Source: Yarrowia lipolytica (lineage: Eukaryota > Ascomycota > Dipodascomycetes > Dipodascales). Taken from it: a stretch of 64,000 nt of DNA. How positions within the stretch are numbered: the stretch's first letter is position 1; every line of letters starts with the position of its first letter. Below, piece after piece: positions 39,570 through 50,179 of the stretch. The stretch covers positions 2,914,001 to 2,978,000 of the forward strand of contig NC_090774.1 in NCBI RefSeq assembly GCF_001761485.1, written 5' to 3'. A model generated the notes under the pieces. The model ran no database searches. It saw nothing but the letters and a program-made list of their open reading frames with translations, and was not told the DNA's origin. The position numbers and the translations under genes are program-made.

Positions 39570-40053
39570 TAATTAAATTTCACTTTGGAAAATTTCAATT
39601 AAGCTCGACCAGAATGGGGTCAAGCAGAGTCTCAAGTGTATAGTCAAGTAAATTAGAGGTATTAGTTGAGATGGAAGACCGAGGTTATGGAGACTAAATA
39701 CGACAATGTACGATTGAAAGTGTGGACATTCAACTTCAAGGGAGTTCTTCCTTCTTCAATGACGCTGATTGAAACTACTCTACTCCAGTTTCGTGTGTGA
39801 TTATCTGCTTCGGCCATAGTCCACCACACCTATACAGTTTGTAGTCTCGATTGGTACCTGTATGGTGTACAGTATGTACTGTACATGTACAATACTACTT
39901 GTACGGTAGTTGTAGGAGGTGTTTAGGGAGGTTCACAGTGCCACACCCGTGCGTTGAAAATGTCATATATATGTCAGATGGTTTCAATCTGCCATTACTA
40001 CGAGTATGCTATACTCGTGCTACTAGCAGCAAGTTCTTGTGAAGACAGACTCG

Positions 40054-40086
40054 GTCTCTGCACTGTCTCTGCACTGTCTCTGCACT
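40054..40086. repeat. (GTCTCTGCACT)x3
   Basis: Three exact copies of an 11-base unit in tandem, in a non-coding region. Confidence 0.95.
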
Positions 40087-41604
40087 GATTACAATGAGTA
40101 TCGTAGTGTTGAAAGGTCCACGGAATTGATATTAAATAGCCCTTAGCACCTCTCCTGATTCAGACCTTCTGATCAGCCATCCGAAACAGCCTCACATACT
40201 GCAACTACGTTAACTCCTTGCTACTTATGTCCTTGTAAATGCCTACTGTAGCCACCTGATACACCTTGTTTCTATATCGACCCTAAAAGAGACAAAAAGT
40301 GGACAAAAAGGGAGTGCCACGGCTAAGCGGGAGTTGTACTTCTGTTTGAGCCGTGTCTCATTATTTAGGGCGTTGATATGGTCGATTCATACCCATTATT
40401 ATACCCAATCTGAGTCTGAGCAACGCGCACAATTATCGTCGTTGGTGGGTGAAGCGCATGCACGAGAGACATATTACAGAAGGACGAGGTTTGATGGATT
40501 GCTTAGTGGAATATTATTATATCGACGGCTTTGTGAAATATTATGTCTATCAAAGGGGGGGGGTGGTTGTGGAGACAATGGGTAGTGGAGCCAACTTGTC
40601 AGAACCAAGTGAGACAGCCCTTCAGACGATTGGACAAACTATGGGTTTGACAGTGGTTGGTAGACGACTAATTTCCCGTTAATCGGACATCCAAGGTCCG
40701 AAAACCCGTTGGATCATCAGATAAAACCCCTCATGCCTGGTGCCCCTCATTTTGGGTCTCCTCGTACGCCCCTATTGGTGTTCTAGCTGGCCCTTCTGGG
40801 AGAGGCTTCACTTGCCTTAGCGCCCCTTTAGCTTTGGGATACCAGCCTTGCTCATTAATTTTTTGAGAGCCCGAGTCTAACTGCAAAGCCCGGCCTGCGC
40901 AGGACAATAGACCGTCTGACATATGAGACAACCCCAGGGCAATCCAAGTGGTAGGAATTGCTGTTTTAGTGCAAATATGAATATACTGTATATATATTTT
41001 TCGTTTACGTAGGACATACGGACACATTAGTGTGCGTGTATGTACTGATTCTGGGTACTCTGGACTGGGAGCTAATAGCATTGGACTCGATTAGTTTGGT
41101 AACTTACTGTAGCAATGCCCACTGCATTTGTAGGATGGGTTCCAGCTCAACTGCCCCACTAATCTACGACGTAGGGGTCTCCGTTGGTCTACCGTTGCTG
41201 TACGTGCGTTTGCACTCTCATAATTAATATACCAGGAGTAAGACAGTGACGCATCTCCACTCAACGGCATCACATGTGCATGTCAATCCCAATTATCTCC
41301 GAGTCCACACGTCGATCACGCAATAAGACTCGTCTATCGACCGGACCTCCATCGCCATTGTTGTCTTGCCTTTTTCCCTGAGTGCCCTTTTTTCTCTCCT
41401 GTCCAGCTCTCCAGCCAGCCCCATCTGATGCACCCTCATGCGTCACCATGCACCCGGAGTCTAAAGCTGCTGATGGGGGCTGAAAAGCGCAGTTGGGACG
41501 CACCAGCACAAAGAAAATGTCCCTAAAAATCCGTATCAGAGCATTAGAGTTGTTAAATGGTCGGCTGGTCATAGAGGCAAGAAGCAAAGAGCCAGAGACT
41601 CCCA

Positions 41605-41612
41605 TATATATA
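41605..41612 (+). promoter_or_regulatory. TATA box of the MGN-start gene
   Basis: TATATATA 74 bases before the ATG at 41686, in an otherwise GC-balanced region. Confidence 0.55.
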
Positions 41613-41685
41613 CTCAGCAGCCCGAAGATGAGAAATCTTTGTCACCACACTCACCCTGTAACAGTCACTCCTTAACGCCGCCCCC

Positions 41686-44223
41686 ATGGGCAACACAAAT
41701 TCAACTCTGCTCAATAGGGAGGAGGCAGAAAAGGCTCTCTTTGGAGACGTCACTGCCCCTCCGACTACAACCATCAACCCGACACTAAAGACGCCCCCTT
41801 CACCCGCTCTTTCTGTCGAACAACGATACGACTTCAACAACCGACTGACGCAACTGCAACAGCTGATCGAGTCCGACACCGCGCCCGCTTCGCTCAAAAA
41901 GGTGCCCCACCTCACCAAGGACCAACAGCGTATCCTGCTGCGAAAATACATGCATCGAGAGATCTTCACCGTCCATCAGGGCCCTGCAGATCTCCCCTCA
42001 AATCCCCACGACGTCACCTTCAAGGAGACCTACCTGGTTCACCGAGATTACAAACAACGATCTAAAAGCGCTCATGTACCTCGTTCGGAACCAGCCATTC
42101 GGTCTCCTGTTGAAGAAGATGACATTCAAATTATTTGTGAACGACGCCTAGAACGTCCTGGAAGTGACTCCCTCAGTGAAGCTTCCTTCACCTCCGCCTG
42201 CTCGGAGAATGCATACTCTGAACGAGACTTTGAGCCTCCGCTTAGTCCACAGAGATCTCCTGACAAGCTGGACGTCAGGCCCATGAGACGAGGTTCCACC
42301 CCAATCCCCGAGGCTCTTTTGCTGGGACAAGGACGAGGCCATACCCAGAGCCCCATTCACACTCAGCAGCATCACGATCACGTGGCTCATCTTCAACATC
42401 ATGAACTGCACGTTCATCAGCACTCAAGAGGATCGTCTGCCGCTTCTGGAGATAGTCTGAATGTTCCCAAGCAGCGAGGACGAAAACAGAAGCGGTCCTC
42501 TGACCCCAAACCGGATCTCAGGCCCCGATCAAAGTCCGATGGACACGCTCTGGCAGCATCCATGGTCAGACTCACACCCGACGAACACCTACTTGCATAC
42601 CCGTCTCGAGAAGCGTCACCCGACCGATTTGACGGCACTTGGGGCTCCCCTGTTCCCCAGCAGCATGCTCAATTCCCTCACGAGCCTCATCATCATTCGC
42701 ATTTGGCTCATGAGATTCCCATTCTGCCCCCTCCCATGGAGTTTGAGCGGTCTAGAGCACGAGCCAAGGAACTCAAGCAGAAGCAGACAGACGAGTTTGT
42801 CCAGGAGAGTAACAACGAGCCCTCTGAGTCTCTTCCAATGTCCAAGACCATGCCCACCATTACTCTTCCCTCCATGCCCTCTTTGCCTACAAGCATGAGT
42901 CTTCCCAAACGACACTCTATGCCTGTGCAGGCTCCCAAAGCTACAGCTTCGGACATTTTTGAGATTCCAGCCGTGCCCACTACTCCTGCCAAAGAAAAGT
43001 CAGAGAAGTTGTCGCTCTTCAAACGTCTGGCTCATCGACGTCGTTCCATGACCGAAAAGGCTCCCCCGCCCCTCTTAGTCGACGAAAAAGATCTGGATCT
43101 GACTCTCACGATCCCTGCCATTCCCATTTCCGCCCGTAAGATGACCTCCGAGCCTGAAGACTCGCCCCTGGTAGCCAACAGACTATCGTCTATCACTCGT
43201 CCCAAGACCCGGCCGGCAGCTCAGCCCAGAGCCAAGAGCATGTATGTCCCTCGAGAGACGCCGGTCGAGTCTCCTGATGGAGCTTACCCGTTCCAAGCTC
43301 GTGGTAATGAGATGTCCAAGCACATCAACGACCTCTCCAACGCGCCCTGGAGTCTCTCTAATGTTCCCCAGCTGTCTCCCGAGCGATTTGTGCAGAAGCG
43401 AACTGACACTGCTGGCAGTTTTGGTTCCATGGAGGAACTCAAGCGGACGAACACTGTCACCAACGGTGGTCACATTCTGGACGCTGGTATCCCTCCCAAA
43501 GTGCCTACTCATAGATCCCTGACCATCATGTCTCAGAGCAGTGGCACTTCTTCCGATGACTATTTTAGCGTTGGTTCACGGTCTCCTGAACTTTCTTATT
43601 CTTCGGTTATCGCTCACTCTCAGCAGCAGCAAGGAGGATCCTCTACTCCTTCCCCTCCTCACTCTACGGACATTTACACTCGAAAGTGCTCGTACCGACG
43701 GCCCAAGCTTCAGACTCGAAAGACGGAGCCGGCTCCGATCACCGTGTCTACAGTGGCAGAGGTCGAAACGCCACCTGTATCACCTGAAGACGATGCTTCG
43801 TACGAGCAGGAGATTGAGGAGGAGATTGCCGCACGACAGTTCATGCTGTGTGGCTACAAGAAGTCGTCAACCAAGCTGCAGGTTGTTAACTGGCAGAAGG
43901 ACGCGTTCATGAATTCTTCCACCACTCTCGGTGACCTTTCCCACACAGGAACAGACAATTCCCCCCCTTCTGTGCCTCCTCCCATGCCCTTCATGATGCA
44001 AAACAAGCAGCGTCAGACTCCCCGAAAGTACCACAAGAAGGGTGGCTCAGATGCCTTCTCTTTTGAAGAGGAGTTTGCACAGGAACAAAAAGAACAGAAA
44101 AAAGAGCAGCCTCGGCTTCCTGAGCCTCAGGTATCTGCTGCTCAACAGACTTACCTCGATCTGATCAACAATGATGACATGTGGGACGATCAGGGTAACG
44201 ATTATTTCAATTTCTGCAATTAG
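41686..44223 (+). CDS. Probable N-myristoylated protein of unknown function
   Basis: An 845-residue protein starting MGNTNSTLL. Gly2 with Ser/Thr at positions 4-6 fits the N-myristoylation signal, so membrane attachment is likely. Residues about 45-125 look folded (VEQRYDFNNRLTQLQQLI, then LTKDQQRILLRKYMHREIF). The rest is low-complexity, rich in Ser, Pro, His and Arg, with a His-rich patch near residue 230 (HHDHVAHLQHHELHVHQH) and short basic Ser motifs (AHRRRSMT, LPKRHSMP) that could be AGC-kinase or 14-3-3 sites. A second conserved-looking patch near residue 700 reads EEEIAARQFMLCGYKKSS. The end DDMWDDQGNDYFNFCN is acidic. I do not recognise the family. It could be a cortical or signalling scaffold, but that is inference. 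Confidence 0.85.
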   Translation: MGNTNSTLLNREEAEKALFGDVTAPPTTTINPTLKTPPSPALSVEQRYDFNNRLTQLQQLIESDTAPASLKKVPHLTKDQQRILLRKYMHREIFTVHQGPADLPSNPHDVTFKETYLVHRDYKQRSKSAHVPRSEPAIRSPVEEDDIQIICERRLERPGSDSLSEASFTSACSENAYSERDFEPPLSPQRSPDKLDVRPMRRGSTPIPEALLLGQGRGHTQSPIHTQQHHDHVAHLQHHELHVHQHSRGSSAASGDSLNVPKQRGRKQKRSSDPKPDLRPRSKSDGHALAASMVRLTPDEHLLAYPSREASPDRFDGTWGSPVPQQHAQFPHEPHHHSHLAHEIPILPPPMEFERSRARAKELKQKQTDEFVQESNNEPSESLPMSKTMPTITLPSMPSLPTSMSLPKRHSMPVQAPKATASDIFEIPAVPTTPAKEKSEKLSLFKRLAHRRRSMTEKAPPPLLVDEKDLDLTLTIPAIPISARKMTSEPEDSPLVANRLSSITRPKTRPAAQPRAKSMYVPRETPVESPDGAYPFQARGNEMSKHINDLSNAPWSLSNVPQLSPERFVQKRTDTAGSFGSMEELKRTNTVTNGGHILDAGIPPKVPTHRSLTIMSQSSGTSSDDYFSVGSRSPELSYSSVIAHSQQQQGGSSTPSPPHSTDIYTRKCSYRRPKLQTRKTEPAPITVSTVAEVETPPVSPEDDASYEQEIEEEIAARQFMLCGYKKSSTKLQVVNWQKDAFMNSSTTLGDLSHTGTDNSPPSVPPPMPFMMQNKQRQTPRKYHKKGGSDAFSFEEEFAQEQKEQKKEQPRLPEPQVSAAQQTYLDLINNDDMWDDQGNDYFNFCN

Positions 44224-44421
44224 CCGCAACCGTGGTGACGGCGAAACAGTATAGTATTTATATAGCATATGCATTTTATCCCTACGTTGTCTTACCGTTT
44301 CTTGTATGCACAATCACGAACTGCTTTTCTACCTAATATATATTGTTACATGCTTTGTGAGTTGCACTCACGTTATTTTTCTTGTCTGTCTTGCCCATCC
44401 ATAAATAATGTCTTCTTCTAC

Positions 44422-45309
44422 CTAAGCAGCAAGGTGGGGAGGAAGCAGAAAGTTGGGGATGGAGTTCTTGATGAAGTAGGTGTGGCCGCAGTTCTCGCAT
44501 TTCATGGTGCCCTCCACAATGCAAGTCTCGATAAGTAGGGAGTGCAGCTCCTGGAGCAGACCCTGGTTTCCCTCAGCGAACGGCTCGTCGATTTCGGGCT
44601 TGACATCTGGTAAAGATTCGTTTCCGAGCTATAATTAGTATTGAAAGGTACTTGGCAGTAGGTCCCTCATAGGAAATGTAGACGGTAGGCAACTTTTGTA
44701 CACGACATAAATGCAGCCTGTACCAGTCTATGAACACCGACCATTTAGTAGAACATTTTAGAGACAGTATAGACGGTATGTTAGACTTCGTAGTCCGATT
44801 TAGACACCATAAACCACGTATAAACGTCCTATGATGTCTGCTGCCGTCTCAGAGCTGTCTGTCGTAGTCCATCCGTTGGCTGTGCGGCTGCCTTTGAGAC
44901 TGCTTTCGACCATCTTGGACGTCTAGACTCCACTGACGGTTCAGAAACAGCCCGTATACATTATGGAAAGTGTCGAATCCGCCCGTCGACAACAGCACTC
45001 TCAAAGCGTCTGTTAGTTGCACAGGATCAGTCACACGCTCTCCTTGATACACCTTCATGTTCTCAAAGCTCTGTCACCGTTCCTATACTCATAATTCCGC
45101 CTCATTCCACCTCTTATACTCACATCGTTTGCGACCTTGACAAGAGCAGCCCAATCTATTCTCTCAAGCATGCTGACGAGAAATTCGGGATCGAACTCAG
45201 CCTCCTGCTGGACCATCTCCAGAGCAGAGAAGGTCAGAGGAAAGGCGTTTCCGGAAGAAACACATTGCTTGGAAGCACACTGGACGAAATTGCTGGTGAG
45301 GAACTTCAT
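44422..45309 (-). CDS. TRM112: Trm112, activator subunit of methyltransferases, one intron
   Basis: Small zinc-binding partner that stabilises the methyltransferases Trm9, Trm11, Bud23 and Mtq2, acting in tRNA, rRNA and translation-factor methylation. Exons 45124-45309 (62 codons) and 44422-44628 (68 codons plus stop) join in phase 0 to a 130-residue protein (budding yeast 135). The start MKFLTSNFVQCASKQC and the end GTMKCENCGHTYFIKNSIPNFLLPPHL match the family closely. Cysteines 11, 16, 106 and 109 are in place to hold zinc. The junction reads KVANDLGNESLP against yeast AAELGNNALP. The intron is long (495 bases) for so small a gene. It converges with the MGN-start gene, with about 200 bases between stop codons. 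The neighbouring Trm140-type enzyme is not a known Trm112 client. Confidence 0.96.
44629..45123 (-). other. TRM112 intron
   Basis: Donor GTGAGT, end TACTAATTATAG. Inside lies a second acceptor-like CTAACAG (45010-45016) and a 69-codon open frame at 44849-45058. Using the inner acceptor would bring a stop codon within three codons. Confidence 0.9.
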
Positions 45310-46691
45310 GTTGACGAGATGTTTGTGTCAGTTTTCGAGCTGAAGGTATCGCCAATATCGCTATCTCCTGGTATGTATATTTTTGAAAAACATCCAAAAT
45401 AATTTCTGCCCTAACCCTATTTTGGGAGGTTTGTTATTAAGCGATTTGGGGATGAGGCAGAAAAGAATGTTGTAGTAGCAGAATAAAAGCTCTTAATATA
45501 GTGAAATTTGGTCTAATTTTGAAGAGCTGGAGTTCCTCTTTCTAATGGTATAGGTTATAATAACAACTGGTTTATAACTACCTGCGTACTAGCCACAACA
45601 ACTATAGGTGATTCCAATGAGCCAAGATGTCTATGGTGAGATGTTTATATACTTCATAATTGTCCCCCCTCTTTAATTCATACATCCATTGCCTTTAACA
45701 ACTCTCTAGAGATCTCGCTCCGACTCGATAGTAGTTTGCACTGTAGCACATCTGTGAAACTCTAAGTTGGCAACCCTAACTACTAAATTACCCGGTAGAA
45801 GGTACATAAAAATCTGTGCTGTCTTGATCTGACTTTCTTCACTCCACACTTTTTGGAGCGGAAAACGACGGAATCTCCGAGTAATAAAGTGACACGGAGG
45901 TTAGCTGGCGCTACCTGAAGTGTCATCTCGTTAATCGGTCTTTTTGTCGGTTTCCAAGGTGTCTTTCTCTTCGACTGAAAGACACCACCCTTTCTCAAAT
46001 GGTACGTTTTTGATGATGTTGGAGGCCACGAACGCGTTCGGAAGATGATGCAAAGTAGGGTGAGAAGGCATTTCCCTTCCCTGATTAATCCCAATCCTCT
46101 AAGAAGCACTGACGTTTGCTTTGTTTGTGGCATCTTTTACATGTCTCGACTTCTCTTACTAACTTCAGGTATGTTCCACTGTGTTTGCAACACCTTTAAG
46201 GATGAAAAACTTCTGTCAATCCCCTGAACTGGATTCCGCAATCAAGAAAATAGGTTTCCAGGATATGACGATTCGTGTCGCCTGATTTTAAACATGGCAT
46301 CTCTTGTCTTTGTTGTTCCCTACTAACCTTAGCTATAGTAATCTATCCCTTAACTACTTTCTGTGAATGTGTGTGTCTTAAAGCTATTGCTGTCTTATGA
46401 GTGTAAGCAGTTGTATCGTATGAACCAGTATCCAGTACAAGTATCGTCTCTGGCGTGTATGATTTTATTACAGGTCCAATACATACATCTTCCCATAGAT
46501 CGAGAGCTCCAAAGGTAGATTCCATCGACACCTTGGAGGTTGCATTCTACTTGTAGTACGTATATATCAGCTACCCTTTTTCGTTTGCAAGTACAGTTTT
46601 TAAGTCTCTACACAACCAAACATCATCTACTCTACAGCCAGCGTCCAAACACCATCTATCAATCTATACCTCGCGTTCTACCCTGTCATAA
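45310..46691. other. Intergenic region between TRM112 and the DUF866 gene
   Basis: About 1.4 kb without a supported gene. A minus-strand frame of 116 codons (45783-46133) has no protein-like bias. Confidence 0.55.
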
Positions 46692-47156
46692 CTACACCCG
46701 CTTGATATCCCACTTAACATCAGTGACGGACACCTCCTCACTGTTCTTCTCGTCGTAGTCAAACCACTCGCCCTCGGATAGATCCATCTCCTTGAAAGGT
46801 GTGCCAGACTCGCCCTTGCACTGGAAGTCACCGTCGGCTCGGAACTCCTTGAGCTCGAGACCTCGACAGTCGATCTGCAGAATCTCGGCGGGCTTCTTAT
46901 CGTCGGCGTTGAGAGTTTTGCCTGTCTCGGTGAGGGTGGCAGACGACTCTCGCTTGCAGAAGCGGCACTTGAAGACGAAGTTGGCGTCTCCTCGACTGCC
47001 GCTGATGTCGCTCTTGTCCTGGGCGTTCATGGTGACCCAGTTTTCGTGGACCTCATGGCACGAATTGCACTCAATTTTGAAGGAGAACTCGTAGGGTAGC
47101 GTGGGTCCCAACTCTGTGACTCCCTGGAGCTCTGCGGAAAGAAATAGACCGAACAT
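46692..47156 (-). CDS. DUF866/CZIB zinc-binding protein
   Basis: A 154-residue member of the eukaryotic DUF866 family (human C1orf123, now CZIB, CXXC-motif zinc-binding protein), whose exact role is unsettled. Two CxxC pairs are present, CNSC (30-33) and CRFC (64-67), with the family segments KIECNSCHEVHENWVTMN, GSRGDANFVFKC and FDCRGLEL-like IDCRGLELKEF. The C-terminal motif EGEWFDYDEKN also fits. Length matches the family (about 160). The ATG at 47156 opens directly into MFGLFLSAEL. No introns are needed. Confidence 0.92.
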   Translation of the reverse strand: MFGLFLSAELQGVTELGPTLPYEFSFKIECNSCHEVHENWVTMNAQDKSDISGSRGDANFVFKCRFCKRESSATLTETGKTLNADDKKPAEILQIDCRGLELKEFRADGDFQCKGESGTPFKEMDLSEGEWFDYDEKNSEEVSVTDVKWDIKRV

Positions 47157-47680
47157 CGTGTCCTTCTAGTTGGTGTTGATGATCTAGATGTCGAAAGCGC
47201 ACCCAAAAGTTTATACGCGGAGGTGTGATGTGATTGAGTGTAAATAAGTGTATGACATACTGGCAGTAATGGAGGTGTCAGATTGGAAGAAACAGTAATG
47301 AAATGTTGTATCCAATCTGAGTCTCTATGTTAAAATCTCTTTCAGATCCACTTATTACCTATACAAATATCGTGTGTTGTTGCATGGCTCACTTAGTGCT
47401 CAGCTGACTATACAACGCTGACGAGGTACGATCGTTGTACTCGTTACATAATCATAAGACCACTGGACCGCTGTTATTCTCAATACACTATTTCTAAAAA
47501 ACGGAATATTCTACACTATGTGTGATATGCCCAATACCACATCACACTCACATTTTCCCTCCTTCATTTTATACCACATTGTCGCATCGTTCTCCTCCTA
47601 CCCTAACCTTGTGAAATTTCAACCGCCAAAAGTTTGCACTGCATACGCTGTCACGATATATCTCACCCGCCATACTCAAG
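47157..47680. other. Divergent promoter region, DUF866 gene and MRPL17
   Basis: A short AT-rich shared promoter. No gene is seen. Confidence 0.6.
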
Positions 47681-48538
47681 ATGATTCGGGCTTTTTCGAC
47701 AAAAAGCACGGCGTGGAACGCCGCCAAGGAGGCTGTTGCAGAGACCTCCGGCAAGAAGGCCGGACGTCTGACTGCCGAGACCCGGGCCAACATTTCCGGA
47801 GGCATGATTCTGTCTCGAATCCCCATCGTCACCTCCGAGCCCACTCCCTTTGCCAAGCAGTACTACGAGTACATGGATGGTCTCAAGCGCCGAATGATGT
47901 GGACCTTCCCCTCGTTTCTTTACTTCAAGCGAGGTACTCTTGCTGAGCGAAAGTACAGAGAGCTGAACAAGATCCCCACCCAGGCCCGAGACGGAGTAGT
48001 GTACCCCGAGGGTATTCCCGATGTGGTGAATCACCGAGAGCGAACAATGCCCCAGAAGATCGCCGTGCCCACCAAGGACAATGAGGGCTCTCGAGGCGCC
48101 AAGAAGGGCACCGAGGAGGGCGAGGAGGATGTGATCAAGCCCAACTCCCGAATCACTGAGGCCGACAAGCAGAACGACGTCAAGTCACTGGAGCGAAAGC
48201 TGGACCGAACCCTGTACCTACTGGCCCAGACCAAGAACGGCTGGCGATTCCCCTCGGTCGTTATCAACGAGAAGGAGACCATCGATGAGGCCGCCAAGCG
48301 AGGCATCCACGAGCTCGGAGGCCCCGACATGAACATCTGGAACGTGTCGCACACCCCCGCGGGCTTCTTCAAGAACGGCGACAAGCGAGAGTTCTACGTC
48401 AAGTCACACATTGTCCAGGGCGAGTTCAAGCCCAGCCGGGACGTGCAGGACTTTGCGTGGCTCACCAAGGAGGAGATCCAGGCTAAGGTCGACGACCAGT
48501 ACTACCAGCAGCTGCATCCTCTTCTCAACTCGGTTTAA
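47681..48538 (+). CDS. MRPL17: Mitochondrial ribosomal protein mL46
   Basis: Large-subunit mitoribosomal protein with a Nudix-like fold, at the central protuberance region. The 285-residue protein (yeast Mrpl17 281) begins MIRAFSTKSTAWNAAKEAV, a basic, Ser/Ala-rich presequence for mitochondrial import. Family features are GMILSRIPIVTSEPTPFAKQY, TFPSFLYFKRGTLAERKY, then the Nudix-like part LYLLAQTKNGWRFPS and EKETIDEAAKRGIHELGG, and FFKNGDKREFYVKSHIVQGEF near the end. The catalytic Nudix glutamates are not complete, as usual for this structural protein. Strong codon bias. Confidence 0.94.
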   Translation: MIRAFSTKSTAWNAAKEAVAETSGKKAGRLTAETRANISGGMILSRIPIVTSEPTPFAKQYYEYMDGLKRRMMWTFPSFLYFKRGTLAERKYRELNKIPTQARDGVVYPEGIPDVVNHRERTMPQKIAVPTKDNEGSRGAKKGTEEGEEDVIKPNSRITEADKQNDVKSLERKLDRTLYLLAQTKNGWRFPSVVINEKETIDEAAKRGIHELGGPDMNIWNVSHTPAGFFKNGDKREFYVKSHIVQGEFKPSRDVQDFAWLTKEEIQAKVDDQYYQQLHPLLNSV

Positions 48539-48958
48539 ACTGCATCTGTCGACCGACCAACTGAGACCGCACACGAGGAAAAGACTAATGTATATATGTG
48601 TATATAGGGGGATGATGATTGAGTGATTGAATGAGTGTACGAGTACTTGTAGTGTATGTTGGTACATTATGACTGTAACATATACCGTAGCTAGCTGTGG
48701 TGTTTTAGTGAATGCAATCCGGTTCTAATATTATACTACATACACTTGTACTTGTACCTATACTTGTACTTGTACTGGTTTTATATTCTGTGCTGCAGAC
48801 GAGGGTGTGGGAAATCCAGTGACTGTCGCACGCTCCGATAGCTAATCAGTATCTGTCAGTATGAGGGCTCGCTGGTTGCTCCGGTGTCATCCTCTCTTTC
48901 AAATCTGGCTTTAATGACTAGAGGATTCTTGTCGCACATGCCAGCCCGATTTCGGCAT
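48539..48958. other. Convergent 3' region, MRPL17 to TEX1
   Basis: Includes a dense TACTTGTAC repeat block near 48739-48779. No gene is seen. Confidence 0.6.
48739..48779. repeat. TACTTGTAC repeat block
   Basis: Four units of ACTTGTAC within 40 bases, the densest run of the GTAC word family in the window. Confidence 0.8.
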
Positions 48959-50179
48959 CTAGTAACCACTCGGCCTATTACCTCCTACAGTAATCACATT
49001 CAGACCCGCAACGTCCCCAGAAAATGCCAGGTTGTACTTCACCGGGCTCCATGCCACCACTGGGAGCCCTGTCCATCTCGGACGAGAAACAGCATGCACA
49101 AATTTTCCAGTGTCCACATGTACAATGTCCACAGGGATATCGTTGTTGTCATACCCGACGGCAATGTAGTCTCCATCATGCGAAAAATCGAGAGAAACGA
49201 CCGGTTGGTCGTGCTTGGACAGTGTCTTGACACATACCAACTCTTTGGTATCCCACAACGAAACAATGCCTTCATTGCCACCCACAGCAATATAACGGCC
49301 TTGAGGATCAGGTTTGACACAGTTCGCGGCTGTTGTGTGTCCTAGAAGCTCAAACAGAGTGGTCACATTAGACGTGCTTAATGATTGGGAAGAAGTAACC
49401 ACCTTTTCGACCTCTTCAGAAGTAGCAGCAGTCTGGAGATTCAGCTTGAGCAGCTTCACCACACCAATTCCCATTGTAATGGCCATGACAGCAGTTGTGT
49501 TTGTCCAAGTTGCCGCGAAAATTTCGTAGGGAGATTCCTTGTATGCAGCAATGGGGTTTCCAAACGCTTCCATTGCACCAATGGCGATCTTGGGTGCCCC
49601 TCGCGATCTTTGCGAGTCCTTTCCTCCATTCTGACGTCCTCCGATGTTTGTGCTGGGTGCTGGTTCAGCCACTTCTCCGTTGAAAGAAGGCGCGTACCAC
49701 AGGATCGCATTGTCTCGTCTTAACACCGATATGTACCGACCACAGGGAGACCACAAGCAGGCTAGATTGTCGGCTCCGGTGTTCACGGATGCAAGCAGCG
49801 TTTTTGTTCTTGTGTCCCACACCTTGAGAGTTCCGTCGAGACTGCAAGTAGCGAGCTGATCGGGACTGATGGGAGACCATGCCAGGCCCACTACAGCCTT
49901 TTGAGACTTGCTTGAGGAGTATGGGATTTCTGTCGACGTGTTGACCTCGGTATTTCCGGCAATCCATACCCGGATTCGCGCATCGCTGTATGCCACGGCA
50001 ATTCGAGTACCTGTACTGTTCCAGGCAATGTTTTTGATCGATGACTGTGAAGATGAGGATGCAGAGGAGCCGCCCTGCTTTGAATCTTTTTCTTGGTAAG
50101 CAACAACACTCTGGTTCTTGAAGTAGGTCTGCGCAGATCCCACTGGCAGCGATTGCTGAGTGTTGATTGGTTTGCTCAT
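48959..50179 (-). CDS. TEX1: WD40 protein Tex1, THO/TREX complex (THOC3)
   Basis: Subunit of the THO complex that couples transcription to mRNA export in the nucleus. The 406-residue protein is a WD40 propeller: repeats begin at SIKNIAWNSTGTRIAVAYSDARIRVW, then AVVGLAWSPISPDQLATCSLDGTLKVWD, LACLWSPCGRYISVL, an irregular insert near residues 190-215 with Asn/Gly/Arg, and later GRYIAVGGNEGIVSLWDTKELVC and VSLDFSHDGDYIAVGYDNNDI. The order and spacing match THOC3/Tex1 rather than other WD40 proteins. A TATATATAAA box lies about 75 bases upstream on the minus strand. The closest alternative is another nuclear WD40 protein, but the SLDFSHDG and VWDTRT segments favour Tex1. Confidence 0.88.
   Translation of the reverse strand: MSKPINTQQSLPVGSAQTYFKNQSVVAYQEKDSKQGGSSASSSSQSSIKNIAWNSTGTRIAVAYSDARIRVWIAGNTEVNTSTEIPYSSSKSQKAVVGLAWSPISPDQLATCSLDGTLKVWDTRTKTLLASVNTGADNLACLWSPCGRYISVLRRDNAILWYAPSFNGEVAEPAPSTNIGGRQNGGKDSQRSRGAPKIAIGAMEAFGNPIAAYKESPYEIFAATWTNTTAVMAITMGIGVVKLLKLNLQTAATSEEVEKVVTSSQSLSTSNVTTLFELLGHTTAANCVKPDPQGRYIAVGGNEGIVSLWDTKELVCVKTLSKHDQPVVSLDFSHDGDYIAVGYDNNDIPVDIVHVDTGKFVHAVSRPRWTGLPVVAWSPVKYNLAFSGDVAGLNVITVGGNRPSGY

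Larger units (their letters stand above)
39570..41685. other. Divergent intergenic region, TRM140 to the MGN-start gene
   Basis: About 2.1 kb. It holds a copy of the 13-mer GTACAGTATGTAC (39867), an 11-base triplicate repeat (40054-40086), a G9 run near 40554, and a GC-richer, somewhat coding-like minus-strand stretch at 40731-41081 for which I find no identity. Confidence 0.55.

Noticed and set aside
45783-46133. Minus-strand frame of 116 codons
   Set aside because: Composition and codon use are like non-coding DNA, and it has no recognisable motif.
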